From: VGBO01 sp964453335
GTDB lineage: Bacteria; Actinomycetota; Acidimicrobiia; Acidimicrobiales; CAIXPF01
DNA: 42,312 nt
Direction: 5' to 3'
Assembly: GCA_964453335.1 (NCBI GenBank)
Contig: CAYVOK010000022.1
Span: forward strand, 1 to 42,312
A program made the translations under genes and the position numbers. Below, in pieces: positions 23,825-31,436 of this stretch (position 1 is the stretch's first letter; every line of letters starts with the position of its first letter). A model generated the notes under the pieces. That model had not been told where the DNA came from. It ran no database searches and worked only from the letters and a program-made list of their open reading frames with translations.

Positions 23825-24207
23825 GCGGGTTCCGGCGGTTCGCCTACGCCGACCCGGCGGTCGTCGTCGACTACGAGCGCGTCGTGTTCGCGGAGCGGAC
23901 CGTGCTGCGGTTGCGGCGCGAGGGCGTCGCCGCCGACGTGGTCGACGTGGAGGAGGCCGACCATCTCCTGCCGTCCGGCCGGACGGCGATCGGTCCGGCG
24001 GTGGTGGTCGAACGGGCCGACCTCGCCCGTGCCCGCGCCCTCGTGCGCGCCTTCGAGGAGGTCGACCTCGGCGTGTCCGACGTGTCGCCCGAGACGTCGT
24101 TCTGGCAGGCGGACAGTCGACGGCGGGTGCTCGCCGCCGCGCTCCTCGGCGTGCTCGTGGCGCTCCCGGCGGGGCTCCTGCTGCTGTCGTTCGTGCTCGG
24201 CGCCTGA
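23821..24207 (+). CDS. DUF2007-like small protein with C-terminal membrane helix
   Basis: The 128-residue protein begins with a DUF2007-like module. It has a region AERTVLRLRREGVAADVVDVEEAD, then IGPAVVVERADLARARALVRAFEE, resembling the 'putative signal transducing protein' fold that is related to ferredoxin-like regulators. The last ~25 residues (about 101-126) form one hydrophobic helix rich in Ala, Leu and Val, so it is probably a tail-anchored membrane protein with the soluble part in the cytosol. It overlaps the peptidase stop by 4 nt (ATGA) and is thus translated with it. No function is known for such proteins; regulation of the peptidase is only a guess. Confidence 0.7.
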   Translation: MSGFRRFAYADPAVVVDYERVVFAERTVLRLRREGVAADVVDVEEADHLLPSGRTAIGPAVVVERADLARARALVRAFEEVDLGVSDVSPETSFWQADSRRRVLAAALLGVLVALPAGLLLLSFVLGA

Positions 24208-24223
24208 GACGGCCGCTCGGCGG

Positions 24224-25162
24224 TCAGGCGCCGAGGACCGTGGCGGCCGCTGCGAGGCCGGAAAGCACCGCGCCCTCGACCTTCGCCCCGGCGAACGCGT
24301 CGCCCGCGAGCACGAGCCCGTCCGCCACCGTCGCCGCATGCGCCGCGAGCGGGGTCACGGGCCCCGCGTACCGCCAGCGCTTGAGCTCGGAGGCCACCAC
24401 GCGCGCGCCGCCGATCCAGGGCGCCGCCGCAGCGAGCAGGTCGGCGGCGACCTCGTCGTCGGGGTCGTCCCACCGGTCGGCGGAGGGCCCGTGCGCCACG
24501 TGCAGGGTGAGCGCCGGTACCGCAGAGACCCCCTTGCGGCCGTTGTCGGCGACGAAGGAGAACAGTCCTTCGGTGAGCTGGCGTGCGCCGGGTTCGCCGA
24601 TCGCCGGGTCGCCGTCGAGGGTGACGAGCAGGGCGAGCACCTTGTGGAACGGAACGGCGGCGAGCGCAGGGTCGTAGGACGTACCGCCCGCGTCGAGGAG
24701 GGCGAGCGCTTGGGGGAGGGGTGGGGTCACCACGACCGCCGGGGCGTCGACGACCACGTCGCCGGCGTCGATCTGCCAGCCGTCCCCGTGCCGGCCCACC
24801 GCACGGGCCGTCACCCCGCAGCGGACGTCGAGATCGGCGGCGAGCGTGCGGGCGAGGGCGTTCATGCCGCCGACCGCGGCGTAGCGCGGGTACCCGTCGA
24901 CCTCGGCGAAGCCCCGGCACCACTCGCGCACCACCCCGGCGGCGAGGAGGTCGTCGACCATGGTGCGGAACGCGTCGGAGCGCACGGTGAAGAACTGGGC
25001 GCCGTGGTCGAGGGTGCCGCCGGCGACGCGCCGGGTGGCGAGACGCCCGCCGGGGACCCGCCCCTTGTCGATCAGCACCACCGACCGGCCGGCGGCGCGG
25101 AGGCTGCGGGCGGCCACGATGCCGGACAGTCCGGCTCCGACGACGACGATTGGGTCGGCCAT
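24224..25162 (-). CDS. NAD(P)/FAD-dependent oxidoreductase (renalase-like amine oxidase family)
   Basis: The 312-residue flavoprotein starts MADPIVVVGAGLSGIVAARS, a classical FAD-binding GxGxxG fold at residues 8-13, then LIDKGRVPGGRLATRR and LDHGAQFFTVRS, as in renalase-like proteins of bacteria. The C-terminus has DGLVLAGDAFAGAKVEGAVLSG, the second FAD-binding motif with the conserved Asp. Bacterial renalases oxidise off-target isomers of NAD(P)H; whether this one does so is unknown. The ATG at 25162 lies 7 nt after a TAGGGT box, and no ribosome binding site is present, so it is probably leaderless. It is divergent from serA, and the two -10 boxes share bases. Confidence 0.82.
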   Translation of the reverse strand: MADPIVVVGAGLSGIVAARSLRAAGRSVVLIDKGRVPGGRLATRRVAGGTLDHGAQFFTVRSDAFRTMVDDLLAAGVVREWCRGFAEVDGYPRYAAVGGMNALARTLAADLDVRCGVTARAVGRHGDGWQIDAGDVVVDAPAVVVTPPLPQALALLDAGGTSYDPALAAVPFHKVLALLVTLDGDPAIGEPGARQLTEGLFSFVADNGRKGVSAVPALTLHVAHGPSADRWDDPDDEVAADLLAAAAPWIGGARVVASELKRWRYAGPVTPLAAHAATVADGLVLAGDAFAGAKVEGAVLSGLAAAATVLGA

Positions 25163-25179
25163 GATCGTGACCCTACGCT
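25150..25179 (+). promoter_or_regulatory. serA promoter
   Basis: The -35 box TTGGGT (25150-25155), an 18-nt spacer and the -10 box TACGCT (25174-25179) precede serA. The expected start near 25187 gives a leader of about 33 nt with GGAAGG as ribosome binding site. The -35 box lies within the first codons of the divergent flavoprotein gene. Confidence 0.5.
25170..25175 (-). promoter_or_regulatory. -10 box of the flavoprotein gene, overlapping the serA -10 box
   Basis: On the minus strand TAGGGT lies 7 nt before the ATG at 25162. Its first two bases, TA at 25174-25175, are also the first two bases of the serA -10 box on the plus strand, so one TA step serves both directions. Confidence 0.5.
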
Positions 25180-25219
25180 GTGGGGTCGCTCACGGCCCCA
25201 GAGCCGCACGGAAGGTCCC

Positions 25220-26785
25220 ATGGCACGCATCCTGGTCACCGAGGAGATCGCCGAACCCGGGCTGGCGCGGATGCGCGCCGCCGGCCACGACGTCGACGTG
25301 GCGCTCGCACCGTCGGTCGAGGAGTTGCACCGCCTGATCCGTGGTGCGCACGGTCTCGTCATCCGGTCCGCGACGCAGGTCGACGCGGCGCTGCTCGCAG
25401 CCGCCGACGAGCTCGTCGTCGTCGGTCGGGCCGGTGTCGGTCTCGACAACGTCGACGTCGACGCCGCCACCCAGCGCGGCGTGATGGTCGTCAACGCGCC
25501 CGAGTCGAACATCCTCTCCGCCGCCGAGCACACGCTGGCGATGCTGCTCGCGCAGGCCCGCAACATCCCCCAGGCCCACGCCGCGCTCGTGGAGGGCCGT
25601 TGGGAACGTTCCCGTTGGGAGGGTGTCGAGCTCGCCGACAAGACGCTCGGGGTGATCGGGTTCGGTCGGATCGGTCGGCTGGTCGCCCAGCGCGCGGCAG
25701 CGTTCGGCATGCGGCTCGTCGCCTACGACCCGTACCTGTCGCCCGACCGTGCCCGGCAGCTCCACGTCGAGCTGTTGGACCTCGACGACCTGCTGGCCCA
25801 GGCGGACTTCATCACGATCCACGTCGCGAAGACGAAGGAGACCGTCGGCCTGCTCGACGCCGAACGGCTGCGCCGCTGCAAGCCGGGTGTGCGCATCGTC
25901 AACGTCGCCCGCGGCGGCATCGTGGACGAGGCGGCGCTCGCGGACGCGATCGTCGCCGGCCACGTCGGGGGTGCGGCGCTCGACGTGTTCGACCGGGAGC
26001 CGACGACGTCGTCGCCGCTGTTCGGGCTCCCCGAGGTCGTCGTGACCCCGCACCTCGGCGCGTCGACGCGCGAGGCCCAGGACAAGGCCGGCGACGCGAT
26101 CGCCGAGATGATGGTGCTCGCCCTCAACAACGACTTCGTGCCGTACGCGGTGAACGTGTCCGCCGGCGAGGTCGCCGAGGTCGCCAAGCCGTTCCTCGGT
26201 CTCGCCGAGCGGCTCGGTGCGCTCTTCGTCGCCCTGCACGGCACCGTCCCGACGGCCCTCGAGGTCTGCTACGACGGCCCCGTCGCCGAGGTGGACACGC
26301 GCATCCTGACGCTCGCCGTGCTGAAGGGGCTGTTCCGGCGGACGAGCGCCGAACCGGTGAGCTACGTGAACGCACCGCTCATGGCCGCCGACAAGGGCGT
26401 CGAGGTCCGGGAGACGAAGTCCGGGACGTCGGTCGACTGGGTGAACCTGCTCACGGTGCGGGGTGGCGGCAACAGCGTCGCAGGCACGCTCGTGGGTGTG
26501 CGCGGTGTGGAACGGCTCACCCACATCGACGGCAACGTGGTCGACCTCCCGCCGCGCCCGCACCTGCTCTACGTGAAGAACGAGGACAGCCCGGGCATGA
26601 TCGGCACCGTGGGCACGCTGCTCGGCGCCGCGGGGATCAACATCGAGGACATGGACGTCGGCCGGGACCCGACCGGTGCGCCGTCGACGATGGTGCTCGC
26701 CACGTCCCAGCCGGTGCCCGAGGCGGTCGTCGCCGAGCTCCGGGCCCGACCGGGGATCATCAGCGTCCACGCGCTCGAGAGCTGA
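25220..26785 (+). CDS. serA: D-3-phosphoglycerate dehydrogenase (long, ACT-domain form)
   Basis: SerA oxidises 3-phosphoglycerate with NAD+, the first step of serine synthesis. The 521-residue length marks the actinobacterial type I form with three regions: catalytic/NAD domain (1-315), intervening ASB domain (about 320-445) and C-terminal ACT domain (about 450-521) for serine feedback. Motifs: GRAGVGLDNVDVDAAT, the NAD-binding GFGRIGRLVAQR, NVARGGIVDEAAL, and TPHLGAST with the catalytic His. The ACT domain begins LLYVKNEDSPGMIGTVG. The ATG at 25220 follows GGAAGG. R2lox starts 2 nt after the stop. The promoter overlaps the divergent flavoprotein promoter. Confidence 0.97.
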   Translation: MARILVTEEIAEPGLARMRAAGHDVDVALAPSVEELHRLIRGAHGLVIRSATQVDAALLAAADELVVVGRAGVGLDNVDVDAATQRGVMVVNAPESNILSAAEHTLAMLLAQARNIPQAHAALVEGRWERSRWEGVELADKTLGVIGFGRIGRLVAQRAAAFGMRLVAYDPYLSPDRARQLHVELLDLDDLLAQADFITIHVAKTKETVGLLDAERLRRCKPGVRIVNVARGGIVDEAALADAIVAGHVGGAALDVFDREPTTSSPLFGLPEVVVTPHLGASTREAQDKAGDAIAEMMVLALNNDFVPYAVNVSAGEVAEVAKPFLGLAERLGALFVALHGTVPTALEVCYDGPVAEVDTRILTLAVLKGLFRRTSAEPVSYVNAPLMAADKGVEVRETKSGTSVDWVNLLTVRGGGNSVAGTLVGVRGVERLTHIDGNVVDLPPRPHLLYVKNEDSPGMIGTVGTLLGAAGINIEDMDVGRDPTGAPSTMVLATSQPVPEAVVAELRARPGIISVHALES

Positions 26786-26787
26786 GC

Positions 26788-27768
26788 GTGGAACCGGTCG
26801 ATCCGTTCGCCGCCGTCCTCCGGCCGTCGCGCACGGTCGGCGGGTGGTCCTCGCCCCGGGGCATCGACACGACGTGTCTGCCGTGGCGCCTGTGGGAGAA
26901 GGCGAAGCGCCTCGCGTGGGATCCGGCCACGATCGACCTCACCGCCGACGCCGAACACTGGGCGGGGCTGCCGCTCGCGTACCAGGACGCAATGTTGCAC
27001 GTCTGCACCGGGTTCCTCGTCGGGGAGGAGGCGGTCACCCTCGACATCGTGCCCCTCGCGCTCGCGATCGCGGACGAGGGTCGTCTCGAGGAGGCGATGT
27101 ACCTGACGAGCTTCGCGTTCGAGGAGGCGAAGCACGTCGAGTTCTTCCGGCGCTGGCTCACCGCCGTCGGTGCCGACCTCGACGGCTACTACGAGCGTCT
27201 CGCCACCCAGGCCGCCGGTCTCGGGTTGCACTACGACCCGGCGCAGTCGGTCGGCATGTGGGAGAGCGCGCTGCCGACGGCGATGCGACGGGTGCTCCTC
27301 GACCGGTCGCCAGCCGCGATGCTCGACGCCTCGGTGACCTACAACCAGTTCGTCGAGGGATGTCTCGCGATCTCCGGGTACACGTTGTGGGCAGACCTGT
27401 TCGCGCTGCTCGACGCGTTCCCGGGGATGCAGCAGGGGATCCGGCACATCCGGGCCGACGAGGGTCGTCACATCACCTACGGCACCTACCTGTGCCAGCG
27501 CATCCTCGCCGAGCACCCCGACTTGCTCGACGGCGCGACGGCCCGGCTCCGGGAACTCGCCGCGTTCTGGTTCGAGGTGTCCCCGACGATCGACGATCCG
27601 GACGACCCGATCTCCACACAGCTCTCCCAGGACTTCACCGCCCGGGTGCACGACCAGGTCGAGCGGCGGATCGCGGTGCTCACCCGGGCGACGACGATGA
27701 CCGTCGCCGAACTCGAGCGCACGGGCGCGGCGGAGGCCGCCGAGCGCGAGCTGCTCGGGATCGACTGA
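26788..27768 (+). CDS. R2-like ligand-binding oxidase (R2lox)
   Basis: This 326-residue ferritin-like protein has the full ligand set of R2lox, which carries a Mn/Fe cofactor, not the ribonucleotide reductase R2 subunit set. By spacing against known R2lox, ligands are Glu80 (LVGEEAV), Glu113 and His116 (FEEAKH), Glu190 (FVEG) and Glu225 and His228 (DEGRH). The residues that form the Val-Tyr ether crosslink are also present: Val83 and Tyr185 (TYNQF). M. tuberculosis R2lox is a known homologue; its biological reaction is not established. The GTG start lies 2 nt after the serA stop, so the two are co-transcribed, an unexplained pairing. It is convergent with leuD, 12 nt away. Confidence 0.92.
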   Translation: MEPVDPFAAVLRPSRTVGGWSSPRGIDTTCLPWRLWEKAKRLAWDPATIDLTADAEHWAGLPLAYQDAMLHVCTGFLVGEEAVTLDIVPLALAIADEGRLEEAMYLTSFAFEEAKHVEFFRRWLTAVGADLDGYYERLATQAAGLGLHYDPAQSVGMWESALPTAMRRVLLDRSPAAMLDASVTYNQFVEGCLAISGYTLWADLFALLDAFPGMQQGIRHIRADEGRHITYGTYLCQRILAEHPDLLDGATARLRELAAFWFEVSPTIDDPDDPISTQLSQDFTARVHDQVERRIAVLTRATTMTVAELERTGAAEAAERELLGID

Positions 27769-27780
27769 GCCGAGGGATCC

Positions 27781-28377
27781 TCAGGCCCGGACGGACGGCT
27801 TGAACGCGGCGCGGGTGCGCTCGTAGGCGTCGATGTCGGCGGTGTGCTGCTCGGTGATGCCGATCTCGTCGAGGCCCTGCAGGAACCGCTCCCGGGTCGA
27901 TGCGTCCATCGGGAACGGCGTCTCGATGCCGAGCGCCGGGACGGCGACGACGAGCCGTTCGACGTCGACGGTGATCTCGAGCGTCGGATCGGCGTCGACG
28001 GCGGCCATGAGCTGCTCGAGGACCGCAGCGTCGATCTGCGCGGTGACGAGCCCGTTCTTGCCGGCGTTGTTCTTGAAGATGTCTCCGAACCGGGGGGAGA
28101 TCACGGCTGCGAAGCCGTAGTCCATGATCGCCCACACGGCGTGCTCCCGAGACGAGCCGGTGCCGAAGTTCGGCCCGGCCAGCAGGATCGTCGCACCGCT
28201 GAAGCGTTCGTCGTTGAGCACGAACGCCCGGTCGTCGCGCCAGGCGGAGAACAGGCCGACACCGAACCCGGTGCGTTCGACCCGCTTCAGCCAGGCGGCG
28301 GGGATGATCTGGTCGGTGTCGACGTCGGAGCGGTTCAGCGGAACGGCCCGACCGGTGATGACGCGTACGGCTTGCAT
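27781..28377 (-). CDS. leuD: 3-isopropylmalate dehydratase small subunit
   Basis: LeuD forms the swivelling domain of isopropylmalate isomerase. With LeuC it isomerises 2- to 3-isopropylmalate (leucine) and also citramalate to 3-methylmalate in the citramalate route to isoleucine. The 198 residues begin MQAVRVITGRAVPLNRSDVDTDQIIPAAWLKR in style of the family, with the GTGSSREHA substrate loop near residues 73-80 and ISPRFGDIFKNNAGKNGL. The length is normal. The ATG at 28377 follows AGGAG in the 18-nt gap after leuC. It is the last gene of greA-hydrolase-leuC-leuD. Confidence 0.97.
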   Translation of the reverse strand: MQAVRVITGRAVPLNRSDVDTDQIIPAAWLKRVERTGFGVGLFSAWRDDRAFVLNDERFSGATILLAGPNFGTGSSREHAVWAIMDYGFAAVISPRFGDIFKNNAGKNGLVTAQIDAAVLEQLMAAVDADPTLEITVDVERLVVAVPALGIETPFPMDASTRERFLQGLDEIGITEQHTADIDAYERTRAAFKPSVRA

Positions 28378-28395
28378 GATCGGCGGCTCCTGCGC

Positions 28396-29802
28396 TCAGG
28401 CCAGGTCGGTGGGGGTCGAGAACCGTCCGGCGACGGCGGTCGCCGCGGCGACGGCGGGCGACACCAGGTGGGTGCGGGCACCGGGACCCTGGCGTCCTTC
28501 GAAGTTGCGGTTCGACGTCGACGCGGCCCGCTTGCCCGGCGGGATCTTGTCGGGGTTCATGGCGAGGCAGGCCGAGCAACCCGGCTCACGCCATTCGAAC
28601 CCGGCCTCGCTGAAGACGCGGTCGAGTCCCTCCTGTTCGGCCTGTCCCTTCACGGCGAAGCTGCCCGGGACGACCCAGCCGGTGACCCCGGCGGCGATCC
28701 GACGGCCGCGCACCACGTCGGCGGCGAGGCGCAGGTCCTCGATCCGGCTGTTCGTGCACGAACCGATGAACACGTAGTCGACGGGGATGTCCCGGATCGG
28801 CGTGCCGGCCTCGAGACCCATGTAGGCGAGCGCCCGGGCGCAGGCGTCCTGTTCGGACGCGGCGGCGAAGTCGCCCGGTGCGGGCACGTTCCGGTCGATG
28901 CCGGTGACCTGCGCCGGGTTCGTGCCCCACGTGACCTGCGGGACGATCGTCGAGGCGTCGAGGACGACCTCGCGGTCGAAGGCCGCGTCGGGGTCGGTGA
29001 ACAGCGTGCGCCAGTAGGCGACCGCGGCGTCGAAGTCCGCACCCTGCGGTGCGTGGGGGCGGCCCGCCACGTAGGCGAACGTCGTCTCGTCGGGGGCGAT
29101 GAGGCCCGCCTTCGCGCCGCCCTCGATCGACATGTTGCAGACCGTCATGCGGCCTTCCATCGACAGCGCCCGGATCGCCTCGCCGCGGTACTCGATCACG
29201 TAGCCCATACCGCCGCCGGTGCCGATCTCACCGATGATCGCAAGCACGATGTCCTTCGCCGTCGACCCGGGCGGAAGCGTGCCGTTCACCGTGACCGCCA
29301 TCTGCTTGGGGCGGGACTGGGGGAGGGTCTGGGTGGCGAGGACGTGTTCGACCTCGGAGGTCCCGATGCCGAACGCGAGCGCACCGAACGCGCCGTGGGT
29401 GGAGGTGTGGGAGTCGCCGCAGACGATGGTCATGCCCGGCTGCGTGAGGCCCTGTTCGGGGCCGATCACGTGCACGATGCCCTGACCGGGCGTGCCCATG
29501 GGGTGCAGGCGGATGCCGAACTCCGCCGCGTTCTGGCGGATCACCTCGACCTGGCGGCGGGAGATCGGGTCCTCGATCGGGCCGGAGATGTCGGTGGTGG
29601 GGACGTTGTGGTCCTCGGTGGCGATCGGGAGGTCCGGGCGGCGCACGGTGCGGCCGTTCATCCGGAGACCGTCGAAGGCCTGCGGCGAGGTCACCTCGTG
29701 CACGAGGTGCAGGTCGATGTAGAGCAGGTCCGGCTCGTCGACGCCGGAGCGGACGAGATGGTCGTCCCAGATCTTCTGGGCGAGGGTGCGGGGTGCCGCC
29801 AT
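28396..29802 (-). CDS. leuC: 3-isopropylmalate dehydratase large subunit
   Basis: LeuC is the aconitase-type subunit that holds a [4Fe-4S] cluster. The 468-residue length is standard. It begins MAAPRTLAQKIWDDHLV, followed by YIDLHLVHEVTSPQAFDGLR, EDHNVPT and CGDSHTSTHGAFGALAFGIG. The cluster cysteines are in FIGSCTNSRIEDL and PGCSACLAMNPD. The ATG at 29802 follows a GGAGG about 13 nt upstream; a longer open frame upstream belongs to no gene. It lies 35 nt after the hydrolase stop and 18 nt before leuD. With CimA and LeuB encoded 2-5 kb away on the other strand, it probably serves both leucine and isoleucine synthesis. Confidence 0.97.
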   Translation of the reverse strand: MAAPRTLAQKIWDDHLVRSGVDEPDLLYIDLHLVHEVTSPQAFDGLRMNGRTVRRPDLPIATEDHNVPTTDISGPIEDPISRRQVEVIRQNAAEFGIRLHPMGTPGQGIVHVIGPEQGLTQPGMTIVCGDSHTSTHGAFGALAFGIGTSEVEHVLATQTLPQSRPKQMAVTVNGTLPPGSTAKDIVLAIIGEIGTGGGMGYVIEYRGEAIRALSMEGRMTVCNMSIEGGAKAGLIAPDETTFAYVAGRPHAPQGADFDAAVAYWRTLFTDPDAAFDREVVLDASTIVPQVTWGTNPAQVTGIDRNVPAPGDFAAASEQDACARALAYMGLEAGTPIRDIPVDYVFIGSCTNSRIEDLRLAADVVRGRRIAAGVTGWVVPGSFAVKGQAEQEGLDRVFSEAGFEWREPGCSACLAMNPDKIPPGKRAASTSNRNFEGRQGPGARTHLVSPAVAAATAVAGRFSTPTDLA

Positions 29803-29837
29803 GGGTGCTCGGTGCCTCCGTGGGCGTGGGGACGAGG

Positions 29838-30806
29838 TCAGATCGGGTCCCCGGCAGCGTATCCGCTGCGCAGGGGCGGCTCCGAGGCCGCCACCACCTG
29901 GGCGACCGCCCGCCGCAATGCGGGGACGAACCGGTCGGGGGCGTCGACGCAGGCGTGATGGCCGCCCTCGACGGGGTGGACGGTCGCCCCGGGCAGCAGA
30001 CCGGCGAGCCGGTACTGGCGGTGGGTGGGCACCTTGTCGTCGCGGGTGGTGACGACGACGGCGGTCGGCACGTCGACGCTGCGGAGCCAGTCGGTCGACC
30101 GGAAGCGTCCGAGCGCACCACCGGCCCGGGCGAGGGTGGCGAGGTCGCCGCGGGCGAGTTCGGCCCGGCCCCAGGGGCCGAGGTCGTACCGGGCGGTCCG
30201 TCGTTCGACGAGGCGACGGTGGAACCTGCGTCGGCGAGCCGCACCGAGCGGGCCGAGCGCGGCGGCCGCCGCGTCCCAGGCTCCGAAGTACACGCGGTCC
30301 CCGAGGTCGTGACGGAACCGGTCGGCCGTCGCGCAGAGGACGAGACCGGCGACCCGCTCGGGATGGCGGCGCCACAGCAACTGGGCGACCGCTCCGCCCA
30401 TCGAGTAGCCGACGACGACGACCGACCCCGTCGCGGCCCCTGCCACGAGATCGGCGAGCCGGTCGGCGCACGCCTCGAGCCGGAACCGTCGCCCGCCGGC
30501 CTCGCCCGGCTCGTCGCCGTGCCCGTCGAGGTCGGGGGCGAGGAGATGGTGCCCGTCGTCGGCGAGCGGGCCGAACGCGGCCGCCCAGGTCAGGTCCGCG
30601 GTCGCCATCCACCCGTGGACGAGCAGCACGCTCGGCGTGTGCGGTCCGGCGACACCGACGGTGCGGAGGACCCGGTCCGCCCCCGACGCCGTGCGCAGGG
30701 TGCGGACCGGTGGGAGCTCGGGGCGTCCGGCGACGCGGTCGGCGGGCGTCCAACCGGGACGCCCGGCGACCTCAGTCGGCCGGTTCGATGGCGACGACGT
30801 CGACAC
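29838..30806 (-). CDS. Alpha/beta hydrolase family protein
   Basis: The 322-residue protein has an alpha/beta-hydrolase fold. The oxyanion region is VLLVHGWMATAD (about residues 60-71), the nucleophile elbow GYSMGGAVAQ, the acid Asp in VVTTRDDKVP and the catalytic His in VEGGHHACVD. A lid region rich in Arg (RRRRFHRRLVERR) is unusual. The first ~40 residues are Pro/Arg-rich and poorly defined. The chosen GTG 30806 overlaps the end of greA by 35 nt; a later start is possible, so the N-terminus is uncertain. Substrate unknown. It lies between greA and leuC in one direction, probably in one transcript. Confidence 0.82.
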   Translation of the reverse strand: MSTSSPSNRPTEVAGRPGWTPADRVAGRPELPPVRTLRTASGADRVLRTVGVAGPHTPSVLLVHGWMATADLTWAAAFGPLADDGHHLLAPDLDGHGDEPGEAGGRRFRLEACADRLADLVAGAATGSVVVVGYSMGGAVAQLLWRRHPERVAGLVLCATADRFRHDLGDRVYFGAWDAAAAALGPLGAARRRRFHRRLVERRTARYDLGPWGRAELARGDLATLARAGGALGRFRSTDWLRSVDVPTAVVVTTRDDKVPTHRQYRLAGLLPGATVHPVEGGHHACVDAPDRFVPALRRAVAQVVAASEPPLRSGYAAGDPI

Positions 30807-31251
30807 GCAGCGTCCCGCCGGGTGCCTCGAACGCCACGGTGTCCCCGACCGCTGCGCCGAGGAGCTGCGAACCGAGGGGTGAGCCGGGGGAGAGCACCGG
30901 CAGGTCGCCGCGCTCCTCGATGGAGCCGACGAGGTACCGCTCGACGTCGGTGTCGCCCTCGTAGCGGATCGTCACGACGCAGCCCACCTGCACGGCGGAC
31001 ACGTCGCGGGCGATCTCCACGATCCGGTAGTTGCCCTCGCCGATCATCGCGTCGATCTGCGCGATGCGGGCGGCCATCTTCCCCTGCTCCTCCTTGGCGG
31101 CGTGGTAGTCGCCGTTCTCCTTGAGGTCGCCGAGCTCGCGCGCCGCCTCGATTCGGCGGGCGATGTCGATCTTCCCGCGGGTGGTGAGATCGTCGTACTC
31201 GGCCTTGAGGCGGTCGTACGCCGCCTGGGTGAGTTCATGCACGTCGGCCAC
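30772..31251 (-). CDS. greA: Transcription elongation factor GreA
   Basis: GreA enters the RNA polymerase secondary channel and stimulates transcript cleavage in backtracked complexes. It has an N-terminal coiled coil (about residues 5-75, LTQAAYDRLKAEYDDL onwards) whose tip carries the acidic pair Asp42 and Glu45 in LGDLKENGDYHAAKEEQ, and a C-terminal FKBP-like domain ending LRVDVVAIEPAD. I chose GTG 31251 (159 residues) because a TACCAT box 7 nt upstream suggests a leaderless start, and because this matches the usual GreA N-terminus. An ATG at 31260 would add three residues but lies within that box. Downstream are a hydrolase and leuCD. It is divergent from the leuB leader. Confidence 0.93.
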   Translation of the reverse strand: MADVHELTQAAYDRLKAEYDDLTTRGKIDIARRIEAARELGDLKENGDYHAAKEEQGKMAARIAQIDAMIGEGNYRIVEIARDVSAVQVGCVVTIRYEGDTDVERYLVGSIEERGDLPVLSPGSPLGSQLLGAAVGDTVAFEAPGGTLRVDVVAIEPAD

Positions 31252-31258
31252 GGGGCGC

Positions 31259-31264
31259 ATGGTA
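31259..31264 (-). promoter_or_regulatory. -10 box of greA (decides the start)
   Basis: On the minus strand TACCAT lies 7 nt before a GTG at 31251 and overlaps the alternative ATG at 31260. If this is the -10 box, translation cannot begin at that ATG. Confidence 0.35.
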
Positions 31265-31304
31265 CCGATCGGTCGGACGGTGGCGGAGGGGACACGCACC
31301 GCGG

Positions 31305-31334
31305 TTGACGACGGGTGCCGTCCCGCGGGAAACT
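31305..31334 (+). promoter_or_regulatory. Promoter of the leuB leader and leuB-ilvE-cimA operon
   Basis: The -35 box TTGACG (31305-31310) is followed by an 18-nt spacer and a weak -10 box GAAACT (31329-31334). The leader peptide ATG lies 8 nt further on (31343), so the transcript should begin at or next to it. Spacing is identical to the ilvB leader promoter. Confidence 0.5.
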
Positions 31335-31342
31335 CCGCCCGT

Positions 31343-31378
31343 ATGCACACCGCCACCGGGATCGTAGGCATTCGCTAG
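31343..31378 (+). CDS. leuB leader peptide with Ile and Val codons (attenuator)
   Basis: An 11-codon frame reads MHTATGIVGIR and ends with TAG. Three of its last five residues are Ile or Val. The Val codon is GTA and the second Ile codon is ATT, both very rare in this DNA, where GTC/GTG and ATC dominate; rare codons in a leader make stalling more likely. It has no ribosome binding site and starts 8 nt after the -10 box. It is followed by one hairpin (31378-31401) that begins on the stop codon and then by a typical intrinsic terminator (31407-31436). By layout it is a branched-chain amino acid attenuator leader for leuB-ilvE-cimA, but with less extreme codon content than the ilvB leader. Confidence 0.6.
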   Translation: MHTATGIVGIR

Positions 31379-31401
31379 CGCACGCCGACTGCGGCGTGCG
31401 C
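31378..31401 (+). promoter_or_regulatory. Leader hairpin between the leuB leader peptide and the attenuator terminator
   Basis: Left arm GCGCACGCCG (31378-31387), loop ACTG, right arm CGGCGTGCGC (31392-31401) form a perfect 10-bp stem that begins on the last base of the leader stop codon. A ribosome at the stop codon would melt it. It may be a pause or protector hairpin. Confidence 0.55.
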
Positions 31402-31406
31402 GTCCG

Positions 31407-31436
31407 ACCGTCCACCTCGGTGGGCGGTTTTTCTTT
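31407..31436 (+). terminator. Attenuator terminator upstream of leuB
   Basis: Left arm ACCGTCCAC (31407-31415), loop CTCG, right arm GTGGGCGGT (31420-31428), 9 bp with one G-T pair, followed by TTTTTCTTT. It is the clearest intrinsic terminator in the window. It lies between the promoter and leuB with only the leader frame before it. The T-run is on the plus strand, so it does not serve greA. Confidence 0.82.
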
